NCBI GenBank assembly: GCA_027064095.1
Contig: JAMOQI010000013.1
Location: 1-62,544, forward strand
Source of the DNA: Bacteroidales bacterium
Lineage (GTDB): Bacteria; Bacteroidota; Bacteroidia; Bacteroidales; UBA1556
Reading direction: 5' to 3'
Length of the DNA stretch: 62,544 nt
Both the position numbers and the translations under genes were made by a program. Below are positions 1 to 7,463 of this stretch, one piece after another. Below the pieces are notes generated by a model that worked only from the letters and a program-made list of their open reading frames with translations, was not told the origin of the DNA and searched no databases. Each line of letters begins with the position of its first letter. The first letter of the stretch is position 1.

Positions 1-1934
1 TTAAGTCTTGCTTTACGCAATGATTCGTACCGTAATGTTTGAAGACGTTTTTCAAGTATTTGCCTTGACATAAAAGCTGTCTTCACTAAATTTACTCTTT
101 CATAGTCATCGTACTCCGGCAAATCACGAAGGAATATCCTGTATTTACCATTAACTCTAACTATTTCGGTATATTTTGATGCATAATTATTATAATCTTG
201 CTCCAGAATATTTGAATTATAATTTGATACGGCAGTATATTTTGTATAATATCGATAATGTGTTGTTGTATCAATATAACTAATTGTGCTATCAAATTGT
301 CCAATATATCTATTATAAATTCCATTTTCATCACTAAGCCAAGCGAATTTATTATTAGAGATTGCCATCGGATAAATCTCATTTGCCAAAGGAGTATTTG
401 TTATTCGCCTAAGGATATTAGATTTCTTTGTTAAATCATAAAAGTACAAATCAAAATTATTTAATCCTCTCAAGGTATCTTCAGCTATTTGATGAATGGT
501 CTGCTTAATAATTCTCAGGGTATCATCAACCCTATTCGAACTCCAAATGAGGGCAGAATTATTATTTACAAATCGTGGATAATTATCATCATAACCATCT
601 TGAGTGATACGTCGATACGAATTCCCGGCAAGACTAAGAATGTATATATCACTTTGTCCATTTACTATAGCAGAAATAGCAATTTTATTACCTCTTTTAT
701 TGAAAGAGAAATCATGAATTTTGTCAAACTGCTTCAATACTTTAGTACGTGATTTTCCTTTCTCAATATCATATATATCAATATAATTTGTATTTCTCTT
801 TTCATAAATTATAGCTAAATAATCTCCTGCTGTTGACCATTTTAGCAATGGATATGAATAGTCCACTTTTTCGTCAAGTTTATATCCCATTTTCATTACT
901 CTTTTCACTTTTCCAGTCTCCAAATTTCGAATATAAACCTTTACTTTACCAATTTCATTAGTAGAATATGCTAACATTTTACCACTCTTACTTATACAAG
1001 CTTGAGCATATACTTTCTTCTTTTTATTCTTTTTTAATACAGGATTTTTTGGCTCGTCGAATAAATCGATATCCTCTCTGTAAACCTGAGTATAATATTC
1101 TGACCATTGGTTCATTAATTCATCAAATCCGACTCCTAAAACGTAAAGATATCCATTCTCTATGTTACGATTAATCTTAGCCATATATATGACATTAGAA
1201 ACAGCTTTTGGTCCATACTTTAATTCAATAAATTTCCATAATGACTGACTTACAATTCTTTTATCAGATCTACTGAGACGGTCGAATTTATTGAAATTAC
1301 CAGAAATAATCCCTACCCTAAGTTTATCATCAAGCTCTGTATTCCAACCCTCTGCCATAAAAGATATTAAACCATCGGTATACCATTGTGGAAAAGAAAG
1401 CAGTATGGAATTTTTTATTTTAGAACCAGTGGAACCACCAAACATCATCTCATTAAGGTAAACTTGAGCAATACCACGTTTTATCTGGTATTCAAAATCT
1501 TTATGTTCTCCATTAAAATAAATAAAGACTTTATTATTGATAACGTGAGTTACACCTCCTACATTATACTCTTCATCAGTAATTAAGCCAATATTTGTTT
1601 CCTTAAGGTCGGATAAATCATTAAATATTAAAAACCTAATCTTACTATCCGGAACAAAATCGAGTTTATTTCCGATAATTTTCATTTGTTTATCGGCAAA
1701 AGATGAAGCATATATAGCTAAAGACTGACCTCCTTTATAGTAATAAGTATCAAAATTATTGAATCTATAGTAACTCCATTTCTTATCTTTTGTATATTGA
1801 ATTCTATTACGCCCAAAAGTCATTTGTGAGCCTGAATAGAATTGAGCTTCAGATATATCCACAAAAACAAATATCAACACAACAATAATGCTAATGATAG
1901 ATATTTTACTTTTTAGAGTATAAAATAGATTCAT
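1..1934 (-). CDS. TolB-like beta-propeller envelope protein (3' end cut by window edge)
   Basis: An uninterrupted minus-strand frame runs from an ATG at 1934 to the left edge of the window (about 644 codons, stop not reached). The N-terminus is a hydrophobic signal/anchor of roughly 28 residues ending near an Ala-Gln. The first half resembles the peptidase-MA-like region, and the second half holds repeated segments of the kind seen in TolB/WD40-like propellers (strands ending in phrases such as SDIYILSLAGN and LIWSSNRVDDT). Bacteroidota carry many proteins of over 1000 residues with this arrangement in the periplasm or outer membrane; their substrates are mostly unknown. A TAnnTTTG promoter box lies about 47 bp upstream, divergent from the hydrolase gene. 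The function is inferred from architecture only, so the family call is moderate and the role unknown. Confidence 0.7.
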   Translation of the reverse strand, partial: MNLFYTLKSKISIISIIVVLIFVFVDISEAQFYSGSQMTFGRNRIQYTKDKKWSYYRFNNFDTYYYKGGQSLAIYASSFADKQMKIIGNKLDFVPDSKIRFLIFNDLSDLKETNIGLITDEEYNVGGVTHVINNKVFIYFNGEHKDFEYQIKRGIAQVYLNEMMFGGSTGSKIKNSILLSFPQWYTDGLISFMAEGWNTELDDKLRVGIISGNFNKFDRLSRSDKRIVSQSLWKFIELKYGPKAVSNVIYMAKINRNIENGYLYVLGVGFDELMNQWSEYYTQVYREDIDLFDEPKNPVLKKNKKKKVYAQACISKSGKMLAYSTNEIGKVKVYIRNLETGKVKRVMKMGYKLDEKVDYSYPLLKWSTAGDYLAIIYEKRNTNYIDIYDIEKGKSRTKVLKQFDKIHDFSFNKRGNKIAISAIVNGQSDIYILSLAGNSYRRITQDGYDDNYPRFVNNNSALIWSSNRVDDTLRIIKQTIHQIAEDTLRGLNNFDLYFYDLTKKSNILRRITNTPLANEIYPMAISNNKFAWLSDENGIYNRYIGQFDSTISYIDTTTHYRYYTKYTAVSNYNSNILEQDYNNYASKYTEIVRVNGKYRIFLRDLPEYDDYERVNLVKTAFMSRQILEKRLQTLRYESLRKARL

Positions 1935-1980
1935 TTATTAAACATATATTAATTTATATTTATGCTTATTGAATAACGAA

Positions 1981-1988
1981 CAAAGTTA
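1981..1988 (-). promoter_or_regulatory. -7 promoter box for the TolB-like gene
   Basis: Read on the minus strand this is TAACTTTG, a perfect match to the Bacteroidota TAnnTTTG box, 47 bp before the ATG at 1934. No good -33 TTG is visible at the expected distance. Confidence 0.5.
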
Positions 1989-1993
1989 ATTAT

Positions 1994-2001
1994 TATTTTT
2001 G
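1994..2001 (+). promoter_or_regulatory. -7 promoter box for the MBL-fold hydrolase gene
   Basis: TATTTTTG fits TAnnTTTG, and a TTG at 1969-1971 is 22 bp upstream. This gives a leader of about 100 nt before the ATG at 2110. It nearly abuts the divergent box at 1981-1988, so the two promoters could interfere with each other. Confidence 0.5.
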
Positions 2002-2109
2002 CATCCTTGAATAGGAATTAAATAATTACATTTTTGTAATTCACGGCGGTTATATTACCCTATTATCGTATTATTTTTAAGGCAATAATACTTATAAATT
2101 ATTTTTGAC

Positions 2110-2763
2110 ATGACTATTAAAACATTTACCCTAAATCATTACCAACTAAACACATATATCATTTATGACGATACCAAAGAGGGTATTATTATCGATGCAG
2201 GCAATAGTAATGAAGAAGAAGATAACATCTTATTTGATTTTATTTCTAAAAATAATTTAACCATCAGAGGTTTATATTATACACATGCTCATGTCGATCA
2301 TATTGTAGGTAATAATTCTATTTTAAGAAAATACAACATTAAAAGTTATGCTCATAAAAACTCAATAGAATTTTTCAAACAATATAATGGTTATGCTGCT
2401 TCACTAGGTTTCAAGAATGAAGAACCTATACTCCCCACTGTGTTTTTAAAAGAAGGTGATATCATAAAGTTCGGAGAAAGCCAATTAAAAGTAATAGAGA
2501 CTCATGGTCATGCCAATGGTAGTCTAAGTTTTTATAGCGAAGAGTTTCAATTCGTTATAGTAGGAGATGTACTTTTTAGAGGAAGTATTGGCAGAACAGA
2601 TTTGCCAACAGGGGACTTTGATTTATTATCGAAAAATATTATTAAAAAACTGTATAGTTTACCTAATGCTGTAAAGGTATATTCTGGACATGGCCCAAGT
2701 ACGACAATAGGGTTTGAGAAGATGAATAATCCATTCGTAAATATGAATCCTGATAGTTTGTAA
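2110..2763 (+). CDS. MBL-fold metallo-hydrolase (glyoxalase II-like)
   Basis: This 217-residue protein is a compact metallo-beta-lactamase-fold hydrolase of the YcbL/glyoxalase II-like type. The metal-binding signature THAHVDH is at residues 58-64 (H59, H61, D63, H64). Further ligands are H134 (in ETHGHANGS), D153 (VGD) and H194 (SGHGP), so both zinc sites look intact. It has no signal peptide and should be cytoplasmic. The length is that of the short family without the C-terminal substrate domain of true glyoxalase II, so the substrate (a thioester or other small ester) cannot be assigned. It is a single-gene unit, convergent with the CAP-domain gene. The family is secure; the exact reaction is not. 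Confidence 0.88.
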   Translation: MTIKTFTLNHYQLNTYIIYDDTKEGIIIDAGNSNEEEDNILFDFISKNNLTIRGLYYTHAHVDHIVGNNSILRKYNIKSYAHKNSIEFFKQYNGYAASLGFKNEEPILPTVFLKEGDIIKFGESQLKVIETHGHANGSLSFYSEEFQFVIVGDVLFRGSIGRTDLPTGDFDLLSKNIIKKLYSLPNAVKVYSGHGPSTTIGFEKMNNPFVNMNPDSL

Positions 2764-2770
2764 TCTTATT

Positions 2771-2789
2771 GGTTAGGAATTCTCTAACC
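2771..2789. terminator. weak shared hairpin between convergent genes
   Basis: GGTTAG (2771-2776) and CTAACC (2784-2789) can pair with a 7-nt loop, in the 20-bp gap between the convergent stops. It overlaps the stop codon of the minus-strand gene and has no clear T run on either side, so it is only a weak terminator candidate. Confidence 0.3.
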
Positions 2790-3428
2790 ACCATAATCAA
2801 TTACACAATTATAATTATATATTTTATGAGGCTGTATTGAAACTCCAATAACCTTGGCATGTAAATCTAAAATATTATTTCTATGCCCAAGTGATTTTAC
2901 GCCTTCATCTATTAGCAAGTCAAAAAAAATGTCCATAGCAATAAAATAACCATAACTTGCATTTTCAGAAAATCGTGAATGCCCTGATTTTTTTGCTCTA
3001 TAACTAAACTTATAATGTCCCACTTTACCTTTCTTCCCTGACCATACAGCATAATCTTTAGCTAATGTATAAATATGTTTACTAGGTTTTAGAAGTGGTA
3101 ATTTATATGCTTTCTTTTTTAGATCATTATATAAAGACTTAACATAAGGAGTATATTTAACACTATTCTTCTTAATATATTCGGAAAGGAATGTTCTTGC
3201 AAACAAAGCGCCATCAAAACGAGCCAAATTATGTAACCAAATAATATTTTTCTCTTCAATAGTCATGTAATCAACCTTAGAGGCTGTATTACAGGTACTT
3301 ATTACAACATCATTCCAAAGATGGTACGGATAATTAACGGTATCTACATTATCAAATACAGATTGTGAGATCCCCAAAAACCCCTTAAAGACAATAAAGA
3401 CAATTAAAAAAGCGTATCTTAAATTCAT
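2784..3428 (-). CDS. secreted CAP (SCP/PR-1-like) domain protein
   Basis: The protein has about 214 residues. The longest frame begins at a TTG (3431), but an ATG follows immediately at 3428 and a promoter lies just upstream, so the ATG is preferred. A hydrophobic signal peptide covers roughly the first 20 residues. The CAP-domain hallmark GHRNNIL is near the C-terminus, preceded by an N-A-S-Y-G-Y segment typical of the fold. The conserved cavity His is plausible, in the LHNLARFD region. Bacterial CAP proteins are exported and of poorly known function. The protein ends shortly after the core (VIDYGG), without a sorting domain. It is monocistronic. The family is likely; the activity is not known. 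Confidence 0.75.
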   Translation of the reverse strand: MNLRYAFLIVFIVFKGFLGISQSVFDNVDTVNYPYHLWNDVVISTCNTASKVDYMTIEEKNIIWLHNLARFDGALFARTFLSEYIKKNSVKYTPYVKSLYNDLKKKAYKLPLLKPSKHIYTLAKDYAVWSGKKGKVGHYKFSYRAKKSGHSRFSENASYGYFIAMDIFFDLLIDEGVKSLGHRNNILDLHAKVIGVSIQPHKIYNYNCVIDYGG

Positions 3429-3461
3429 CAAAAGTTAATCTATTAACAATTTTTATTGACA

Positions 3462-3491
3462 CAAAGATATAAATAAAATATAATTAACAAA
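3462..3491 (-). promoter_or_regulatory. promoter of the CAP-domain gene (-7 and -33 boxes)
   Basis: On the minus strand, TATCTTTG (3462-3469) is the -7 box and TTTG (3488-3491) the -33 box, 18 bp apart. This is near-ideal Bacteroidota spacing and gives a leader of about 28 nt to the ATG at 3428. The remaining bases up to 3726 hold no gene or clear repeat. Confidence 0.7.
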
Positions 3492-3726
3492 ATTTATTTA
3501 CGTTACTCATACTCTTTCTAATAAATTTATGTTTTATTCTCATCTATACCCGGACCGGATAATATTTATGTACTATCGTTTGAACACATAAGTTGTTAAT
3601 CGTCTAATATAATAAGAGTGAAACATTTACTGCTTGCTAAATCAAATAAATAAAACATCTCAAATTATATATTTAAAGTGAAATTGTTTTTAAAATGATA
3701 GCTTTAATGGTAGGGCATATATAAAA

Positions 3727-4323
3727 TCAAAGGTCCAATTTCAATTGGTTTTTAAGATGAAAACTTCTTCTATGATATTTTGTTTGTCCAAACTTTTGAA
3801 TAGCTGCAATATGTTTTTTAGTAGCATAAGCTTTATTCTTATCCCATTCATATTGTGGAAATTCCTCGGCTAAGTCAACCATAATTTTATCGCGATAAGT
3901 TTTTGCTAAGATAGAGGCTGCAGCAATGGACAAATATTTTCCATCACCTTTTACTATACAATGGTGTGGAATATTTTTATATTTATTAAACCGATTTCCA
4001 TCTATAAGGAGTAACTCAGGAGCAATCTTAAGTTTATCAATAGCACGATGCATTGCAAGAAAGCTTGCATTTAAAATGTTTATTTTATCAATTTCCTTAT
4101 TTGAGACAATACCTATAGCATAATCTAAGGCATCATTCATTATCTGAGCTTTCAATATATTTCTGAGCTTTTCAGATATTTTTTTTGAATCATCCAATAG
4201 TGGATTACAATAGTCTTTAGGGAGAATCACTGCCGCTGCAACAACAGGCCCGGCAAGGCAACCTCTTCCTGCCTCGTCACAACCGGCCTCAATATATTTA
4301 TCTGAATATGAAGTGCTAAGCAT
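3727..4323 (-). CDS. rnhB: ribonuclease HII
   Basis: RNase HII removes RNA from RNA/DNA hybrids and cuts at single misincorporated ribonucleotides. The 198-residue length is normal. The family signature DEAGRGCLAGPV begins at residue 16, giving catalytic D16 and E17. Further acidic residues are D108 (LLIDGN) and D127 (VKGDGK), followed by the SIAAASILAK motif at 132-141. It is the last gene of a minus-strand group with upp, purD and the DUF6427 gene, overlapping the latter by 8 bp, which suggests translational coupling. No terminator is visible downstream. Confidence 0.95.
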   Translation of the reverse strand: MLSTSYSDKYIEAGCDEAGRGCLAGPVVAAAVILPKDYCNPLLDDSKKISEKLRNILKAQIMNDALDYAIGIVSNKEIDKINILNASFLAMHRAIDKLKIAPELLLIDGNRFNKYKNIPHHCIVKGDGKYLSIAAASILAKTYRDKIMVDLAEEFPQYEWDKNKAYATKKHIAAIQKFGQTKYHRRSFHLKNQLKLDL

Positions 4324-5299
4324 AATATATTTGATACATTAAATAAAAATTATGCAAAAGAAATAATAAAATGAAACCTTCAAAAAGCCAATTATTTTTT
4401 AATTCAGCAAAATAAATACTTGCGATAATAGCTACACAAAATAAAATAAGGATAAAATGATAAGGCATCATAGTACCAGCAAAGGGTAACAGTAAAATAC
4501 TAAAGACTAATCCCCAAAATAAAAAACTTGTATATATACGTATCTGAATCAATTTATTACGAATGTTCGCAAAAACATTATATACAATCATAATTGAGAA
4601 TAACAAAATTGCTATTATCATGACAGTTTCTAAAAAAGGCTGATGCATATTGAAGTCAATCCTAATATTTTGAAAAACTACAATAAATTCATTAAACTTA
4701 ATTGATAAATTACCTTTCATAAAATACCAAGAAAATAGATAAATATAAGGTATAACATAAGATGATAATACAATCAAAACTTCGCGCAAATTAAACTGAC
4801 GAAATAAGAACAATGCCAAAATAAGTATCACAATATCCCAAATAAGAACTGTGTAAAATAATGATGCCAACGATAAAGTAATGGCACTGTATGCTAGTTC
4901 TTCTATTGCTCTATCCTTATTACTAATTCCGAATAAAAGTTGAACTCCCAAAATCACTAATGGCAGAGAAAAAAGTACTGGACTAACTACCCAAGCATTT
5001 ACATACGAAAACATCATTAATGGTGCAATTAGCAAAAAATGATAATGTAAACGTTTCATTAACCCGAAAGAAATCGAAAAAAATTGGGTTGATAAAACAG
5101 AAATGATAATTAGAATAATAAAACTAATCTTAATAAGGATTGGGTTTCCTGATAATAAGTTATAGAAGCTTAAATATAAAGGATTAAAGCCACTATTTTC
5201 TACTAATCTAACGGGCATAGAAATCACCAACAGGAAGTACATCACAACAATTATTAATTGTAAGAAAACATTTCTTCCGTTGAAAATTTTTAAAAGCAT
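4316..5299 (-). CDS. polytopic membrane protein, DUF6427-like
   Basis: This 327-residue protein is almost entirely hydrophobic, with about ten predicted membrane segments and short polar loops. It resembles the Bacteroidota-specific DUF6427 family, whose members sit near purD/upp-type housekeeping genes and have no assigned function. The recognisable features are an N-terminal motif around residues 1-10 (LLKIFNGRN) and a strongly aromatic C-terminal segment. It lies 29 bp after purD and overlaps rnhB by 8 bp, so it belongs to the same transcript. Family assignment is from memory of the sequence style and gene context. Confidence 0.6.
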   Translation of the reverse strand: MLLKIFNGRNVFLQLIIVVMYFLLVISMPVRLVENSGFNPLYLSFYNLLSGNPILIKISFIILIIISVLSTQFFSISFGLMKRLHYHFLLIAPLMMFSYVNAWVVSPVLFSLPLVILGVQLLFGISNKDRAIEELAYSAITLSLASLFYTVLIWDIVILILALFLFRQFNLREVLIVLSSYVIPYIYLFSWYFMKGNLSIKFNEFIVVFQNIRIDFNMHQPFLETVMIIAILLFSIMIVYNVFANIRNKLIQIRIYTSFLFWGLVFSILLLPFAGTMMPYHFILILFCVAIIASIYFAELKNNWLFEGFILLFLLHNFYLMYQIYYA

Positions 5300-5328
5300 G
5301 TAATTAGTTTATTAAAAAAACCAGAAAT

Positions 5329-6606
5329 TTATAACAAATCAAAGCCTAAATCAGACCTATAATATTGATTCTCAAATTCTATATTCTGTATTTGCTGATA
5401 GCATTTATCTAAAGCACCTTTCAAGCTGGTAGCCGCAGATGTAACCGTTAAGACCCTGCCTCCATTTGTCAATACATCACCTTCATCAACTAGTGTAGTA
5501 CCTGCATGAAAAATAACACTATCAGAAACTTTATCCAATCCTGTTATAATTTTTCCAGTCGCATACTTCTGTGGATATCCGCCAGAAACCAACATGACTG
5601 AAGCAACATAGTTTTTATCGATTTCGAGTTTTACATTAGATAACCCATTGTTTTTCATCACAATAAACACATCTAACAGATCGCTCTTTATTCTGGGGAT
5701 AACAGATTCTGTTTCAGGATCACCCATTCTTACATTATACTCAATAACAAATGGATTACCATCAACATTCATCAAACCAATAAAAACAAAACCATTATAC
5801 TCAAAGCCTTCTTTAGCTATTCCTTCCACCGTAGGCTTTATTATTCTGTCTTCAACTTTCTTCATAAAAGAAGCATCTGCAAAAGGTACGGGAGAAATAG
5901 ACCCCATTCCCCCGGTATTTAAACCTGTTTCTCCCTCTCCTACACGCTTATAATCTTTTGCTTCGGGCAAGATAACATAATCTTTACCATCTGTAAGAAT
6001 GAAAACAGAAAGCTCAATTCCACTAAGATATTCTTCAATAACAACTTGTTCACTTGCTATACCAAATTTATTCCCAACAAGCATATCGCTAAGCGAATCC
6101 TTGGCCTCTTGCAAATCATTAATAATTAAAACCCCTTTTCCCCCAGCCAAGCCATCAGCCTTAAGTACATAAGGTGCATTTAAAGAATTCAAGAACTTAT
6201 GTCCATCGGCTATTTGAAACTTAGTAAAGGTTTTATAGGCAGCAGTAGGAATATTATATTTTGTCATAAAAGTTTTAGCAAAGTCTTTACTGCCTTCCAA
6301 CTGAGCAGCATGTTTGGACATTCCAACAACAAATACATCTTTGGTCTCATTATCATTCTTAATAAAATCGTATAAACCATCAACCAAAGGTTGCTCTGGT
6401 CCAACAATAATAATCTCAATACTCATATCAACAACAAATTGTTTTATGGCATTAAAATCATTTAATTTAAGCTCCACATTAGTTCCATGCAATATTGTCC
6501 CTGCATTTCCCGGAGCGATAAAAAGATTTGTAAGCTTATTACTTTGCGAAATTTTCCATGCAATAGCATGTTCTCTTCCACCAGAGCCCAATAATAATAC
6601 GTTCAT
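5329..6606 (-). CDS. purD: phosphoribosylamine--glycine ligase
   Basis: GAR synthetase catalyses the second step of de novo purine synthesis, joining phosphoribosylamine and glycine with ATP. The 425-residue length is standard. The N-terminal signature is GSGGREHAIAWK (residues 7-18). The ATP-grasp glycine-rich loop LKADGLAGGKGV lies near residues 148-159, and the metal-binding segment GDPETE is further on. It follows upp by 13 bp on the same strand, forming a nucleotide-metabolism operon (pyrimidine salvage plus purine synthesis). No sign of decay. Confidence 0.97.
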   Translation of the reverse strand: MNVLLLGSGGREHAIAWKISQSNKLTNLFIAPGNAGTILHGTNVELKLNDFNAIKQFVVDMSIEIIIVGPEQPLVDGLYDFIKNDNETKDVFVVGMSKHAAQLEGSKDFAKTFMTKYNIPTAAYKTFTKFQIADGHKFLNSLNAPYVLKADGLAGGKGVLIINDLQEAKDSLSDMLVGNKFGIASEQVVIEEYLSGIELSVFILTDGKDYVILPEAKDYKRVGEGETGLNTGGMGSISPVPFADASFMKKVEDRIIKPTVEGIAKEGFEYNGFVFIGLMNVDGNPFVIEYNVRMGDPETESVIPRIKSDLLDVFIVMKNNGLSNVKLEIDKNYVASVMLVSGGYPQKYATGKIITGLDKVSDSVIFHAGTTLVDEGDVLTNGGRVLTVTSAATSLKGALDKCYQQIQNIEFENQYYRSDLGFDLL

Positions 6607-6619
6607 AATAAGGATAATA

Positions 6620-7279
6620 TTAATCTAGTTCAATTTTCTCACCGAAAGATAAATCACCAGCATCACCAAGACCAGGAACAATGTACGACTGTGCTGTCAA
6701 TTCATCATCAATAGCTCCTAACCAAAGTGTAATTTTATTCATATTAAGTTTTCTTTTAATATAATTGACACCTTCCAAACTAGCAATAGCACTAACGATA
6801 TGAGTGTGTTTTGGTTCGCCATATTGCAAGATAGCTTTGTATGCAACCTCCATACTTGAGCCAGTAGCTAACATAGGATCAACAAGTATTAAAGTCTTAT
6901 CACTGATATCAGGACAACTTAAGTATTCTAATTCTATATCAAACTTGCCATTTTTATGATGTTTACGATAAGCAGAAATATATGCATTATCAGCATGATC
7001 GAAATAATTTAAGAAACCTTGATGTAATGGCAATCCAGCTCTTAATATTGAAGCTAATATAGGTTGCTCAACGATAAGATTCATCTCCGACATTCCCAAT
7101 GGCGAAACAATCTCTTCTTTTTTATATACTAATGTTTTACTAATTTCGTAGGCAAATATCTCTCCAATACGCTCCATATTCCTACGAAAACGAAGACGAT
7201 CATTTTGTACATCTTGATTTCTTATTTCTGATAAAAACTGGTTGAAAATAGAATTTGCATTACCGAGGTTGTGTAACAT
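6620..7279 (-). CDS. upp: uracil phosphoribosyltransferase
   Basis: This enzyme salvages uracil with PRPP to give UMP. The protein has 219 residues. The PRPP-binding loop ILVDPMLATGSS is at residues 131-142. ASILRAGLP (76-84) and the C-terminal YIVPGLGDAGD segment, which contacts uracil, are both present. It is the first gene of the minus-strand group upp-purD-DUF6427-rnhB. Upstream lies 184 bp without a gene. A good promoter match sits about 145 bp away (7424-7453), which would leave a long leader; no riboswitch fold is evident in it. Confidence 0.96.
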   Translation of the reverse strand: MLHNLGNANSIFNQFLSEIRNQDVQNDRLRFRRNMERIGEIFAYEISKTLVYKKEEIVSPLGMSEMNLIVEQPILASILRAGLPLHQGFLNYFDHADNAYISAYRKHHKNGKFDIELEYLSCPDISDKTLILVDPMLATGSSMEVAYKAILQYGEPKHTHIVSAIASLEGVNYIKRKLNMNKITLWLGAIDDELTAQSYIVPGLGDAGDLSFGEKIELD

Positions 7280-7423
7280 GACTTAATATTGTATAGTTCG
7301 TTATAGCGGCTAAATTATTAAAAATAATAAGAGAACTTACGTAAAAATCATTTTTAAAAATTTATACTTATTTAGGTTCTAATCATTAAGATATTTGTTT
7401 TGTCACTATTTATTGCTAAAAAG

Positions 7424-7453
7424 CAAAAATATCGCCAAAACACTAATAACCAA
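7424..7453 (-). promoter_or_regulatory. candidate promoter for the upp operon
   Basis: On the minus strand, TATTTTTG (7424-7431) with a TTG (7451-7453) 19 bp upstream match the -7/-33 pattern well. The distance to upp is about 145 bp, which is long. A chance match in AT-rich DNA is possible. Confidence 0.4.
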
Positions 7454-7463
7454 CCTTTAACAA

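Noticed and set aside
161-752. Two open frames (161-382 minus, 489-752 plus) under the first gene
   Set aside because: They lie in other frames of the long minus-strand TolB-like gene, which is open through the whole stretch to the window edge.
7280-7423. Possible riboswitch in the 140-nt upp leader
   Set aside because: No conserved fold or hairpin could be recognised; only a long AT-rich leader is visible.
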